Source: Rhodospirillaceae bacterium (lineage in GTDB: Bacteria; Pseudomonadota; Alphaproteobacteria; Rhodospirillales; UBA2165). Taken from it: a stretch of 57,337 nucleotides of DNA. Shown here in pieces: positions 29,485 through 38,436 of the stretch. The notes beneath the pieces were generated by a model. That model worked only from the letters and a program-made list of their open reading frames with translations. It was not told the origin of the DNA and ran no database searches. Every line of letters starts with the position of its first letter. The stretch's first letter is position 1. The stretch covers positions 1 to 57,337 of the forward strand of contig PBNV01000002.1 of assembly GCA_002723345.1 (NCBI GenBank), read 5' to 3'. Position numbers and translations under genes: made by a program.

Positions 29485-29696
29485 GGTTATCCTCCGTAAT
29501 GTGTCGTTTTGTTGACCTGATTGATATACCTGAGGACCAGAAGATCAAGGAGCATCAACTGGGCGTGAAGCGAAATGACTGCGTTGCCAGATACCGGATA
29601 GCGATTTGGGCGCGTCGCGGGGTCAGTCAGTTTCCGATGACAGGACGGGCATTTAAAGAGCATAATGGCAGAAAATAAAATCGAGGACATCTTTAA

Positions 29697-30683
29697 ATGA
29701 CGACAATGCAAGCTGTGCAGATCAGTAAATTTGGCGGCCCGGAGGTTCTTCAGACAGCCGACGTCCCTGTTCCTGTGCCTGGGCCAGATCAGGTGCTTGT
29801 AAAACTCGACGTGGCGGGCGTCAATTACTCAGATACTAATTGGCGGGACGGTCTCCGGGGAGGGCGCCCTCCGATGATCAATGGGGCAGAGGGTGCGGGG
29901 ATTGTTGCCGGTCTCGGTGCCAAGGTGCGGGGCATTCGCGAGGGTGATCGGATCGCCTATTGGAATCCGGCAATCGGGTCTTATGCCACTTATGCTGTCT
30001 GTCCTGCTTTTCGAATTGTTCAGTTACCAGATGATATGGATTTTGAGATTGGCGCCGCCTTGATGCTGCAAGGCCTGACCGCCCACTATCTTATCCGCTC
30101 CACTTTCGAGGTCAGTGATGGGCATTCCATTCTGTTCCACGCGGGCGCCGGCGGGGTTGGGCAGGTTGCAATCCAGCTTGCCAAGGCACAGGGCGCTCGC
30201 GTTTTGGTTACCGTCGGCAGCGACGAAAAGGCTGCTTTTGCCACTGGCATCGGGGCCGACGCAGCAATCCTGTATGACCAAGTTAACTTTGCTGATGCAG
30301 CGCGCGAAGTTACCGGGGGCGAGGGTGTTCATGTTGTCTATGATTCTGTCGGCGCCGCCACCTGGGAGGGATCGCTCAGAGCCCTCCGGACACGCGGGAT
30401 GGCTGTATATTATGGCAATGCCTCCGGTCCCATTCCGGAAGTGGACCTGTCCATGCTTGCTCAAATGGGTTCTCTCTCCGTCGCCCGCACTGCGCTTAAG
30501 GATCATGTGCGAGACGCGGCTGAAATCGAGTGGCGGTCAAGGGAACTGTTTGACCTCTGGCGTGACGGCAAAATGAAGATTTCTATCGGTAAGATCTATC
30601 CGCTCTCACAGGCAGGGCGAGCCCATGCTGATCTCCAGGCCCGCCGCACAATGGGAAAATTGTTACTGAAGCCTGGGAGTTAG
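29697..30683 (+). CDS. Quinone oxidoreductase / zinc-independent MDR family
   Basis: A 328-residue medium-chain dehydrogenase/reductase of the quinone oxidoreductase type, probably NADPH-dependent. Features are VQISKFGGPEVLQTADVPVP, GVNYSDTNWRDG, NGAEGAGIVAGLG, and the coenzyme motif HAGAGGVGQVAIQLAKAQG with VTVGSDEKAAFA. No structural or catalytic zinc ligands are seen, as expected for this branch. Substrates may be quinones or alpha,beta-unsaturated carbonyls. Divergent from the SDR gene (212 bp gap), convergent with the dehydratase; a dyad follows at 30739-30766. Confidence 0.94.
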   Translation: MTTMQAVQISKFGGPEVLQTADVPVPVPGPDQVLVKLDVAGVNYSDTNWRDGLRGGRPPMINGAEGAGIVAGLGAKVRGIREGDRIAYWNPAIGSYATYAVCPAFRIVQLPDDMDFEIGAALMLQGLTAHYLIRSTFEVSDGHSILFHAGAGGVGQVAIQLAKAQGARVLVTVGSDEKAAFATGIGADAAILYDQVNFADAAREVTGGEGVHVVYDSVGAATWEGSLRALRTRGMAVYYGNASGPIPEVDLSMLAQMGSLSVARTALKDHVRDAAEIEWRSRELFDLWRDGKMKISIGKIYPLSQAGRAHADLQARRTMGKLLLKPGS

Positions 30684-30738
30684 AATTAGCGAGACGCGAA
30701 TTGGTCAGGCCTGCAACTTTCAAATTTGGCTCCTACTT

Positions 30739-30766
30739 TTGTCGGTCTCCAGGCGATAACCGACAA
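30739..30766. terminator. Bidirectional terminator-like hairpin
   Basis: TTGTCGGT (30739-30746) and ACCGACAA (30759-30766) are perfect inverted repeats with a 12-base loop. The element sits 55 bp after the quinone oxidoreductase stop and on the far side of the small minus-strand frame at 30774-30893, where two convergent transcripts should end. Confidence 0.5.
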
Positions 30767-30773
30767 TATCCTC

Positions 30774-30893
30774 TTAATGTGTAAAGATGGTGGCCAGCTC
30801 CGCAGGATCAATGACACCCTCCATCCGGTTGAAGGGAGCGTCTCGTGAAATGATCTGTTTTTTGCGCTTGGCTGCTGAAGAATTTATAAACAT
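30774..30893 (-). CDS. Possible 39-residue small protein
   Basis: A minus-strand ATG at 30893, with AAAGG immediately before it, opens a 39-codon frame. It begins MFINSSAAKRKKQIIS, ends DPAELATIFTH and looks protein-like (charged centre, mixed composition). It begins 57 bp downstream of the dehydratase gene on the same strand and stops just before the terminator-like hairpin. No family is recognised. It could be a small gene of the operon, a remnant of a lost C-terminus or chance. Confidence 0.25.
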   Translation of the reverse strand: MFINSSAAKRKKQIISRDAPFNRMEGVIDPAELATIFTH

Positions 30894-30949
30894 CCTTTAC
30901 TCGTCGATTTTCGATAGAGTAAACCGTGGCCTTGCTGGTGGCGGAAGAA

Positions 30950-32800
30950 CTATGGGCGATGGCGATTTATTGGTCTAAATCCGGAAATGTCGGCATTCCG
31001 AGGCTCACGGACCCAGACCTCACGGTTGGGATGAAGGCCGCCGCCTCGGGTTGCAGGTACAGCAGTGTGGCGTGCTCTGTGAAGCAGGCGTGTATCGGCC
31101 GTGCCGCAATTGGGGTGTGTGCCGCTATTATCGGCGACTGCATTCTTCCAGCTGGCCATCCGGGCTTCACGAATTGTGCTGTCATCTAGGGTCGGACAAT
31201 TCAACTCATTTCTGTTTAGGTCGACGATTATCTGGTCGCCGTCTTGAAGGAGCGCAATCGGCCCGCCGAGGGCCGCTTCAGGCCCCACATGTCCGATCAC
31301 GAGCCCGACCGAGCCGCCGGAAAACCGCGCATCCGTCATCAGGGCAATGACAATGTCCCGCTCCCGGCAGAGCGCGGTGATTCGTGAGGTGGGATCAAGC
31401 ATCTCCGGCATACCCGGTGCGCCACTCGGCCCCTCGTAGCGAACGATGACCATGTCATGATCCTGAAAACTGCCGGGATTCTTATCGAGCGCTGTTAAGA
31501 GATCTGCCTCGCCTTCAAATATCCGGGCGTTGCCTCGGAAATAATTATCTTCCAAACCGCCCTCGACACCGGCAAGCTTCAAGATGGCGGAGAAATCTGG
31601 CGACAGGTTGCCGCCCAGGACTCGCAGTCCACCCGTTAGTTTATACGGTGCTTGCACGGGATAGATGACGTCGCCATCCGGTTCGGGCGTGTTAAGATCC
31701 GCTACTTGTTCACCGAGGGTACGCCCAGTACAGGTAATTACGTCGCCGTTCAAAAGCCCGGTCTCCAGCAATTCACGCACAATCACTTGGACACCGCCCA
31801 CCCGATCAATGTCGACCATGGAATAAGCGCCGTAAGGTCGGGCATTGGTCAGTACCGGTACCACATTACTCGAAAGATGGTTAAATTCTTCTGGTGTCAT
31901 AACGTCGCGCCAAAAATCCTCAAAACCGGCGGCCCGCGCTATTTCAGGGGTGTGCAGCACCACATTTGTGGAACCGCCCACGGCCATGGCAACGATGACA
32001 GCATTACGGATGGAGTCCCGGCTGACAATATCTCGGGGTTTGAGACCAGTTTCCATCATATTGGCGAGATGGTCTACGAGTTCGACCGGGAATTCGTTAA
32101 GCCGCCGGGGGTCGTCTGACGCTGGCGCCACCATATGCAGGGGTTGTAGGCCTACTACCCCGATAAAAGTCTGCATGGTATTGTAGGTAAACATGCCGCC
32201 GCAACTGCCGATGCCAGGGCACGCGTTGCATGCAATGCGAAAACGCAGGTCAGGATCTTCATTGCCGGCTACCTGGTAGGCGCTGACAATGTCGAGGGAC
32301 TCACCCGTTTCCGGATCCCGCCCTGGGCGGATCGTGCCATCCGACATGATGATGGCTGGCTCGTTATGTTCCAAGATGGCGGCAAGTGCACCCACCGGTG
32401 GTTTATCACAAGCGACGACGGCGATGGTACCGGCTAGTCCTGAAGCTTCCAGATGTTCACATAACGCATCGTGGGTAACTTCGCGGCCGAGCAAGGAATA
32501 GCGCATTTCTCGCGTACCATTGCGAATGCCATCCGATGTGGCAATGGTAAATTCCGGTTGAACAAGCCGATATTTTAACTGATCGTTTGCGGCGCCGATG
32601 CGGGATTTGAGATGCTCGTGGATCACGTCCACTTTATGTGCAACACCAAGATAACACTGGCTATCGCCCTTTGTGCCGACAACGCCGACAGAGGGTTCGT
32701 GAATCAAGGCGGGATCTGTGCCGAGTTCGTTGGCCACACCGATTGTTTGCGCGGACCGGCCAGGATGCCGGTCTATCAGAACAATATTAGATTTCGTCAT
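30950..32800 (-). CDS. IlvD/Edd-family dehydratase, substrate unassigned
   Basis: A 616-residue Fe-S dehydratase of the IlvD/Edd family, which removes water from sugar acids or dihydroxy acids. Cluster ligands are visible: Cys in GDSQCYLGVA, Cys in VVACDKPPVG and Cys in GIGSCGGMFTYNTMQ. Other conserved parts are VAMAVGGSTNVVLHTPEI and TDARFSGGSVGLVIGHVGPEA. The C-terminus (NSGTHPNCGTADTRLLHRAR) recalls sugar-acid dehydratases more than biosynthetic IlvD, so a sugar-acid role is possible. ATG 32800 with AGGAAGAG upstream is preferred over a longer frame to 32965. No cofactor or regulator is adjacent. Divergent from def. Confidence 0.88.
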   Translation of the reverse strand: MTKSNIVLIDRHPGRSAQTIGVANELGTDPALIHEPSVGVVGTKGDSQCYLGVAHKVDVIHEHLKSRIGAANDQLKYRLVQPEFTIATSDGIRNGTREMRYSLLGREVTHDALCEHLEASGLAGTIAVVACDKPPVGALAAILEHNEPAIIMSDGTIRPGRDPETGESLDIVSAYQVAGNEDPDLRFRIACNACPGIGSCGGMFTYNTMQTFIGVVGLQPLHMVAPASDDPRRLNEFPVELVDHLANMMETGLKPRDIVSRDSIRNAVIVAMAVGGSTNVVLHTPEIARAAGFEDFWRDVMTPEEFNHLSSNVVPVLTNARPYGAYSMVDIDRVGGVQVIVRELLETGLLNGDVITCTGRTLGEQVADLNTPEPDGDVIYPVQAPYKLTGGLRVLGGNLSPDFSAILKLAGVEGGLEDNYFRGNARIFEGEADLLTALDKNPGSFQDHDMVIVRYEGPSGAPGMPEMLDPTSRITALCRERDIVIALMTDARFSGGSVGLVIGHVGPEAALGGPIALLQDGDQIIVDLNRNELNCPTLDDSTIREARMASWKNAVADNSGTHPNCGTADTRLLHRARHTAVPATRGGGLHPNREVWVREPRNADISGFRPINRHRP

Positions 32801-33006
32801 TATCTCTTCCTCATCAACTGGTCGTAATGGCGGGCGACCCCGAATTGCAGCGCAGATTTTCCAACTGGGCATGTTTGTACTCCCTTGGGTCTGCGGTTTC
32901 CACCTCTTGCTAATGTTTTCCGTCCCCCGCTGATACCAGCGGCAGGCCCTACCGGCACCTTTCAAGGCCTTGACCCAAGGCGGGGGCTGTCTTATCTCCC
33001 CACACT

Positions 33007-33525
33007 ATGGCTATATTACCTATCATTATCGCCCCCGACCCCCGGCTCAAAATGGTTTGTGCCGAAGTCAACGATATTACGCCCGAGATTGTCGGGATGA
33101 TGGATGACATGCTAGACACGATGTATGCGGCTCCTGGCATAGGCTTGGCTGCGCCGCAGGTCGGGGTTACAAGGCGGATCATTGTTGCGGATGTGTGCAA
33201 GGAAGAAAACAAGCGTGAGCCCTGCCGTCTAATCAATCCTGAAATAGAATGGAAGTCCGAAGACTTGTTCGCCTATGAGGAAGGCTGTCTGTCCCTCCCA
33301 GAGCAATATTCAGATGTGGCCCGTCCCAAGAGCGTAGGGATCAGATATCTGGATGAAACGGGTAAGAGACGGGAGCTTGAAGCAGAGGGCCTTCTAGCCG
33401 TGTGCCTGCAGCATGAAATAGATCACCTCGACGGCATCCTCTTTGTGGACCATATTTCAAGCCTGAAACGAAATGTTATCATGCGAAAACTCAAGAAGTT
33501 AAAAAAAGTCGAAAATGCGGGCTAA
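33007..33525 (+). CDS. def: Peptide deformylase
   Basis: A 172-residue metalloenzyme that removes the formyl group from nascent N-terminal Met. All three motifs are present: GIGLAAPQVG, EGCLSLP (Cys metal ligand) and QHEIDHLDG (two His ligands and the catalytic Glu). The Lys-rich C-terminus (KRNVIMRKLKKLKK) is usual for the class. First gene of the def-fmt-truA cluster; fmt starts 70 bp further on. The upstream region is a 206 bp divergent gap shared with the dehydratase. Confidence 0.98.
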   Translation: MAILPIIIAPDPRLKMVCAEVNDITPEIVGMMDDMLDTMYAAPGIGLAAPQVGVTRRIIVADVCKEENKREPCRLINPEIEWKSEDLFAYEEGCLSLPEQYSDVARPKSVGIRYLDETGKRRELEAEGLLAVCLQHEIDHLDGILFVDHISSLKRNVIMRKLKKLKKVENAG

Positions 33526-33594
33526 ATTCCAGACTTAATGACCATCAGCATGACCGGTTATGTGTTTTTTTAAAACAGTTCGTGGAGCGGTGCC

Positions 33595-34548
33595 ATGACC
33601 TCACAGCTCCGTGTTGCCTTTATGGGCACGCCAGATTTTTCCGTTCCTATTCTCACAGCATTGGTCGAGAATGGCCACGACATTGCGGCGGTTTACTGCC
33701 AGCCGGCCCGAGCCGCAGGGCGCGGTCAAAAGAAACAGCTCTCGCCCGTTCATAAATTGGCACTCTCGCTTGATATAGAGGTTAGGACGCCGGTAACGCT
33801 AAAGCCGGAGGATGCTCAAAAGGACTTTGTCGGCTTGGACCTGGATGTGGCCGTTGTGGCGGCCTACGGGCTCATCCTGCCCGCAGCCATTCTGATGTCG
33901 CCGAAGTACGGATGTTTGAATGTGCATGCTTCTCTCTTGCCTCGCTGGCGGGGCGCCGCGCCTATCCAGCGTGCAATTCTGGCTGGCGATGCGGAAAGTG
34001 GCGTCACCATTATGCAGATGGATGAGGGGCTGGATACCGGCGATATGCTAAATAGGGCGCCGGTGCCAATAACCTCAGATACTACTAGCGAAACGCTTCA
34101 CGATGACTTGTCCCGTCTCGGGGCCCGGCTGATTGTTGAGACGTTAGCCGGAATTTCTAGTGCCTCCCTCTTGCCCGTTCCTCAGCCCGAAGCAGGCGTG
34201 ACTTATGCTCCTAAGTTAGCGCGCGAGGAGGGGAAAATCGATTGGCATAAGAGTGCGGCAGAAATCGACCGTCAGATCCGGGCGTTCTCACCCTGGCCTG
34301 GCGCCTGGTTTGAACACGGCGGAGATCGCTTTAAAATTCTATCTGCTACCCCGGCGCGCGACGCTGGCGTGCCGGGTTCTTCTGGCGCTGCGGGTGTCGT
34401 GTTGGATAGATTGAATGTTGTCTGCGGACAGGGCAGCCTGCAGATTAAGACGATCCAGCGTGCTGGCAAAGGGCCCATGATAGTCGACGATTTCCTCAAT
34501 GGATACGATCTTCCTCCTGGCACTCTTCTGGGCTCGATTCAGGATTAG
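33595..34548 (+). CDS. fmt: Methionyl-tRNA formyltransferase
   Basis: A 317-residue enzyme that formylates initiator Met-tRNA with 10-formyl-tetrahydrofolate. The N-terminal domain has RVAFMGTPDFSVPIL, the folate/catalytic segment NVHASLLPRWRGAAPIQRAI with the key Asn and His, and MDEGLDTGDML with the key Asp. The C-terminal OB-like tRNA-binding part follows (about 205-310). A GGAG precedes the ATG. Acts in the same process as def upstream. truA begins 9 bp after the stop. Confidence 0.98.
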   Translation: MTSQLRVAFMGTPDFSVPILTALVENGHDIAAVYCQPARAAGRGQKKQLSPVHKLALSLDIEVRTPVTLKPEDAQKDFVGLDLDVAVVAAYGLILPAAILMSPKYGCLNVHASLLPRWRGAAPIQRAILAGDAESGVTIMQMDEGLDTGDMLNRAPVPITSDTTSETLHDDLSRLGARLIVETLAGISSASLLPVPQPEAGVTYAPKLAREEGKIDWHKSAAEIDRQIRAFSPWPGAWFEHGGDRFKILSATPARDAGVPGSSGAAGVVLDRLNVVCGQGSLQIKTIQRAGKGPMIVDDFLNGYDLPPGTLLGSIQD

Positions 34549-34557
34549 GCTGCTACG

Positions 34558-35295
34558 ATGGCCCGCTTTAAGCTAACGATCGAATATCACGGACGCCCTT
34601 TTGTTGGCTGGCAAAGACAGACCAATGGCATGTCCGTGCAACAAGCCTTGGAGGAGGCCATCAAGGAGTTTTCGGGTGAAAAAGTTATCCTTCATGCGGC
34701 CGGTCGGACTGACACAGGGGTCCATGCGACGGGCCAGGTCTGTCATGTAGATCTGGAAAAAGAGACCGATGCCAGCACAGTCAGGGATGCAATAAATTTT
34801 CACGTCAGACCCTATACTGTGTCCGTTCTTCATGCGGAGGAAGTTGCTCAAGAATTTCATGCCCGGCTCTCAGCTACTCAACGGGTGTATCTATATCGAG
34901 TTACCAATCGGCGTGGTCCACTCGCTATCGGGCGGGGGTTAAGTTGGCATATTGTTCCCGAGTTGGATACGGATGCTATGCATGCAGCCGCCCAACTGCT
35001 GTTGGGCAAGCATGACTTTACCACGTTCCGAGCGGCCCGCTGTCAGGCGGACAGCCCAACGAAGACTTTGGATCTGCTGGACGTGGTTCGAGATGGGGAA
35101 AATATACTCATCAATGCAAGAGCCCGGTCGTTTCTCTATCACCAGGTGCGCAACATGGTGGGAACTCTCAAGCTGGTCGGGGAGGGGAAGTGGTCTCCTC
35201 AGGATGTAGCGGATGCTCTGGAAGCTAAAGATAGATCTGCGGGTGGCCCCACCGCACCTCCGGAGGGCCTCTATTTGAGGGAAATCATTTATTAG
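34558..35295 (+). CDS. truA: tRNA pseudouridine synthase A (38-40)
   Basis: A 245-residue enzyme that makes pseudouridine at positions 38-40 of tRNA anticodon arms. The catalytic Asp is in AAGRTDTGVHATGQV. Also visible are FHARLSATQRVYLYR and FLYHQVRNMVGTLKLVG. The start lies 9 bp after fmt, and the three genes def-fmt-truA form a common alphaproteobacterial cluster. A hairpin at 35307-35324 probably ends the transcript. Confidence 0.97.
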   Translation: MARFKLTIEYHGRPFVGWQRQTNGMSVQQALEEAIKEFSGEKVILHAAGRTDTGVHATGQVCHVDLEKETDASTVRDAINFHVRPYTVSVLHAEEVAQEFHARLSATQRVYLYRVTNRRGPLAIGRGLSWHIVPELDTDAMHAAAQLLLGKHDFTTFRAARCQADSPTKTLDLLDVVRDGENILINARARSFLYHQVRNMVGTLKLVGEGKWSPQDVADALEAKDRSAGGPTAPPEGLYLREIIY

Positions 35296-35301
35296 TGTGT
35301 A

Positions 35302-35329
35302 TTTTAACGCCCTTGTTTGGGCGTAAAAA
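35302..35329 (+). terminator. Hairpin after truA
   Basis: TTTTAACGCCC and GGGCGTAAAAA (35302-35312, 35319-35329) form a nearly perfect stem around a TTGTTT loop, 12 bp past the truA stop. The flanking A and T runs fit a bidirectional intrinsic terminator. Confidence 0.5.
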
Positions 35330-35478
35330 TCATCCAGATAATGCTGGCTCTCCGGTCGAAAGGCCATCCCTGAGGGATGCCATGCGAGCATTCATTGGTC
35401 TTATAGAGGAGAAACGCTTTATCTCCCCTGTGCCGTGGGGTAAGCCATGCCACAGTTTAAACCATGCGGCGGTAAGGC

Positions 35479-36870
35479 ATGACCTTCCTAAAATCTCCAT
35501 CGAAACTTATTTTTGGTACTGCTTTTCTGGCCAGCTTATCGCTTGTTTTAACGCCAACCCCAGAGGGGTTGGACGCCGACGTCATGACAAGTGCTGCCGT
35601 CGTTCTTCTGGCCATCGCTCTTTGGTCAACCGCAGTTATACCCTCCGTTATGGGCTCTCTTGTTTTCCTGCTCGTGGCCGTCGTGCTCGCGGTGGCGCCG
35701 GCAGAGGTTGTATTCTCGGGGTTCCATGCTGGCGCTATCTGGCTCGTTTTTGGGGGTGTGGTCATTGGTCTCGGAGTAAAGAGGTCGGGCTTGGACACCC
35801 GCTTAGTAAACCGGTTTCTGGCACGCATCCCGGCCACTTATCTGGGGGTGGTTTATAGCATCTTTTTCGCGGCGTTCATGCTGGCGTGGATAGTGCCGTC
35901 GGCGTCTGCGCGGGTTGCGCTTCTCGTTCCCATTATGATCGCTTTGAGCGAGGGCCTCGGGTTCAAGAAAGGGTCAAAAGGCCAAACCGGCCTTGTGTTG
36001 GCGAGCGCCATGGGAACCATGACCCCGGCGTTTGGTATCCTTCCAGCGAATGTTCCTAATATGGCTTTGTTTGGCGCCATCGAGAGCATACACGGTATTC
36101 GTCTCACCTACGGTGAATATCTTTTGTTAAATTTTCCCGTTTTGGGCATTGGGGCTCTTGTCCTCTACCCGCTGGTGATTGGGGTCCTCTTCAAAGACCA
36201 AGCCGAGGCGGCCGCCCCTCAAGAGGTGCCGCGTAAGTGGAGCATCAGCGAGAGGAAGCTGCTGGCTATCCTTGTGGCGGCTCTGGCGCTCTGGATAACG
36301 GACACTTGGCACGGTGTTTCACCCGCTTGGGTGGCGCTCGGCGCGGCCCTTTTGTGTCTCTTCCCAAAAATTGGTTTGCTGCAGCCCAAGACACTGGGTG
36401 CTGACATTGACCTTAGCCCGGTGATATTCTTGGCAGGTGTGATAGGGCTGGGCGCGGTGGCTACGCATTCTGGTCTGGGTGCTTTTATTGCTGAAAAGCT
36501 ACTTGCCGTTGTCGAACTGGAACCCGGGGCCGATCAACGGAATTATTCCTTGCTGGTGTTGGTTGGAAGCGTGATCGGGCTCATCACCACGATGCCTGCG
36601 CAACCGTCAATTATGGTACCAATGGCGGAAGCCATGGCTTCAGCGTCGGGATGGTCGCTTATGAGCGCGTTCATGGCACCCGTAGTTACCTGGTCAATGT
36701 TCCCGTTTTTTTACCAGGCGCCGCCTGTCGTTCTTGCCGTGGCACTGGGAGATCTCCGGATATCTTGGGTTATTAAAATGCTGCTAGCCTATATGGTGGT
36801 GAGCACAATTCTGCTTCTGCCGCTCCACTTCCTCTGGGGGCAGTATCTTGGATTCTTTGTGGGGACCTAA
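35479..36870 (+). CDS. DASS/SLC13-family anion transporter
   Basis: A 463-residue inner-membrane carrier with about eleven to twelve hydrophobic segments, of the divalent anion:sodium symporter (SLC13/CitT) family. The regions ALWSTAVIPSVMGSLVFL, FGGVVIGLGVKRSGL, the hairpin region around ASAMGTMTPAFGILPANVPN, and the matching C-terminal half (TTMPAQPSIMVPMAEAMASASGW) are recognisable. Members import sulfate, succinate or other dicarboxylates; the substrate is open here. ATG 35479 follows GGTAAGG. A different forward frame at 35295-35858 overlaps the start but looks non-coding. Convergent with the GST gene (1 bp between stops). Confidence 0.88.
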   Translation: MTFLKSPSKLIFGTAFLASLSLVLTPTPEGLDADVMTSAAVVLLAIALWSTAVIPSVMGSLVFLLVAVVLAVAPAEVVFSGFHAGAIWLVFGGVVIGLGVKRSGLDTRLVNRFLARIPATYLGVVYSIFFAAFMLAWIVPSASARVALLVPIMIALSEGLGFKKGSKGQTGLVLASAMGTMTPAFGILPANVPNMALFGAIESIHGIRLTYGEYLLLNFPVLGIGALVLYPLVIGVLFKDQAEAAAPQEVPRKWSISERKLLAILVAALALWITDTWHGVSPAWVALGAALLCLFPKIGLLQPKTLGADIDLSPVIFLAGVIGLGAVATHSGLGAFIAEKLLAVVELEPGADQRNYSLLVLVGSVIGLITTMPAQPSIMVPMAEAMASASGWSLMSAFMAPVVTWSMFPFFYQAPPVVLAVALGDLRISWVIKMLLAYMVVSTILLLPLHFLWGQYLGFFVGT

Positions 36871-36871
36871 T

Positions 36872-37501
36872 CTAATTGCCTGCGCTAGGGCGGTCCTTGA
36901 TCTCGGCTCGCCATCGGGCGAGGTTTGAGAGACGTTCTGGTGGTTCCAAGCCAGCTGCCGCGCCAAACTCCAGGCTAATAAAGGCGGTGATGTCGGCGAT
37001 GGTGAACGTGTCTCCGGCTATAAAACCACTCTCAGAGCAGCGAGCTTCTAGCATATCATGGAAAATGGTAATGCGTTTTTTCCCCCGTTCCGCCAACGCT
37101 GGGATTTGCTCAAAGTTAGATGTTCCAGTCAGGCCTCGACCCTTCATTCGGTCAACAGTGTTCCTGAGCATTTCTGCAACAGCGAGGAATCCATCCCACT
37201 CCATGCGGTGTTCCCACATTGCAATAACTGCTTTTTCTTTAGGGTTACGCCCCATCAAAGGCGGTTCCGGGTGGGCTTCTTCTAGATAACGGCAGCAGGC
37301 GATGGCCTCGCTAATACAAGTGCCGTCGTCGAGCTCAAGGACGGGTATTGTTGCCCAAGGATTGAGGGCCAGGAAGTTTGTTTCCAGATGTTGCCCTTTC
37401 GTCGTATCGACAAGCACTTCCTCTACCGAAAGCCCCTTTTCAGCCAAAAACATTCGGACTCGCTTAGGGCTTGGAGATGTCGGGTTGGCATAAAATTTCA
37501 T
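36872..37501 (-). CDS. Glutathione S-transferase family protein
   Basis: A 209-residue GST. The thioredoxin-fold N-terminal domain has KFYANPTSPSPKRVRMFLAEKGL, the cis-Pro segment PWATIPVLELDDGTCISEA (with the glutathione-contacting Ser after Glu-binding turn) and CRYLEEAH. The helical C-terminal domain has FIAGDTFTIADITAFISLEF. Possible roles include conjugation or cis-trans isomerisation; specificity is not visible. It sits 5 bp downstream of the FAH-family gene, suggesting joint expression and perhaps aromatic-acid breakdown. Confidence 0.93.
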   Translation of the reverse strand: MKFYANPTSPSPKRVRMFLAEKGLSVEEVLVDTTKGQHLETNFLALNPWATIPVLELDDGTCISEAIACCRYLEEAHPEPPLMGRNPKEKAVIAMWEHRMEWDGFLAVAEMLRNTVDRMKGRGLTGTSNFEQIPALAERGKKRITIFHDMLEARCSESGFIAGDTFTIADITAFISLEFGAAAGLEPPERLSNLARWRAEIKDRPSAGN

Positions 37502-37506
37502 AGGCC

Positions 37507-38403
37507 TTACTCCACAACGTTTTCGATGGCGCCGATTGGGGAGATATCGACACGGACGACATCCCCTTTTTTCAGAAAAACCGGTGGTTTAAATCCAATT
37601 CCCACGCCCACAGGGGTGCCTGTCACAATGATATCTCCCGGCAACAGAGTTATACCGGTGGAGATGGTTTCGATTAGGGTTGGAATATCGAATATCAATG
37701 CCGAGCAGCTCGAATCCTGGCGGATTTCTCCATTGACCTCTGTTTTCAGATGGAACGTATCCGGATGGCCGGCCTCATCGGCCGTAAGTAAAACCGGCCC
37801 CATAGGACAATAGCCATCCAGTCCTTTGCCAATGAACCACTGTTTGTGCTGATGTTGCAGGGTTCGCGCAGTGACATCGTTGGAGGTGGTATAGCCATAG
37901 ACATAATCGAAAGCATCCGCCCTGGAAATACCACGGCCTCCGGTGCCGATGATCACAGCAAGTTCTCCCTCGTAGTCAGTGGAGTTGGTAGGGTCGAGAT
38001 ACGCCGGGATCGGGTCAAATGGTCCACTTACGCTTGTCGTGGCTTTTGTGAAAATGATGGGATCGTCCGGCACCGCCGTCGCCCCAGAAGTCGCGTCAAA
38101 GCCGGATTCGTGAAATTCCTGGGCGTGTTCATGGTAGTTCCGCCCCACCGCCATCACGTCCCGCCGGGGCTCGGGGATAGGTGCTTTTAAAACCACATCA
38201 TCAGCGCTCAGACGGGCCTTCTCAACAGCACTATCAATGGCCGCCTGGGCCTGACTAAGACCATCATGCCCTCTCTCAATCAACGCCTGCATTGTAGATG
38301 GAAGAGAAGGGTCTGCTGCTTTTAAATCCGTGATAGTGTTCGATTTGGCGTTCAATGCTCCGATCTTGTCGGCGCCGTTATGGGTAAATGTAACCAGTCG
38401 CAT
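37507..38403 (-). CDS. Fumarylacetoacetate hydrolase (FAH) family protein
   Basis: A 298-residue FAH-superfamily enzyme. The core has DVMAVGRNYHEHAQEF, the metal-binding EGELAVIIG, KGLDGYCPMGPVLL and DIIVTGTPVGVGIGFKPP. The family includes acylpyruvate hydrolases, isomerases and decarboxylases acting on C-C bonds of oxo acids; the substrate is not clear. The GST gene follows 5 bp downstream and a thioesterase lies 33 bp upstream. Such groupings suggest a small catabolic operon for an aromatic or cyclic acid. Confidence 0.92.
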   Translation of the reverse strand: MRLVTFTHNGADKIGALNAKSNTITDLKAADPSLPSTMQALIERGHDGLSQAQAAIDSAVEKARLSADDVVLKAPIPEPRRDVMAVGRNYHEHAQEFHESGFDATSGATAVPDDPIIFTKATTSVSGPFDPIPAYLDPTNSTDYEGELAVIIGTGGRGISRADAFDYVYGYTTSNDVTARTLQHQHKQWFIGKGLDGYCPMGPVLLTADEAGHPDTFHLKTEVNGEIRQDSSCSALIFDIPTLIETISTGITLLPGDIIVTGTPVGVGIGFKPPVFLKKGDVVRVDISPIGAIENVVE

Positions 38404-38436
38404 GTCCGGATCTATCTTCTTACCATGATGAAATAA

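Noticed and set aside
28955..29548. 197-codon minus-strand frame over the SDR gene
   Set aside because: Same strand but other phase; Arg/Cys/Gly-rich shadow of a clear SDR.
30950..31200. Frameshift at the C-terminus of the IlvD-like protein
   Set aside because: The end in the called frame (NSGTHPNCGTADTRLL) fits sugar-acid dehydratases, so no shift is needed.
35295..35858. 187-codon forward frame starting at the truA stop
   Set aside because: Overlaps the DASS carrier start in another phase and is Arg/Gly-rich; the carrier frame is the protein-like one.
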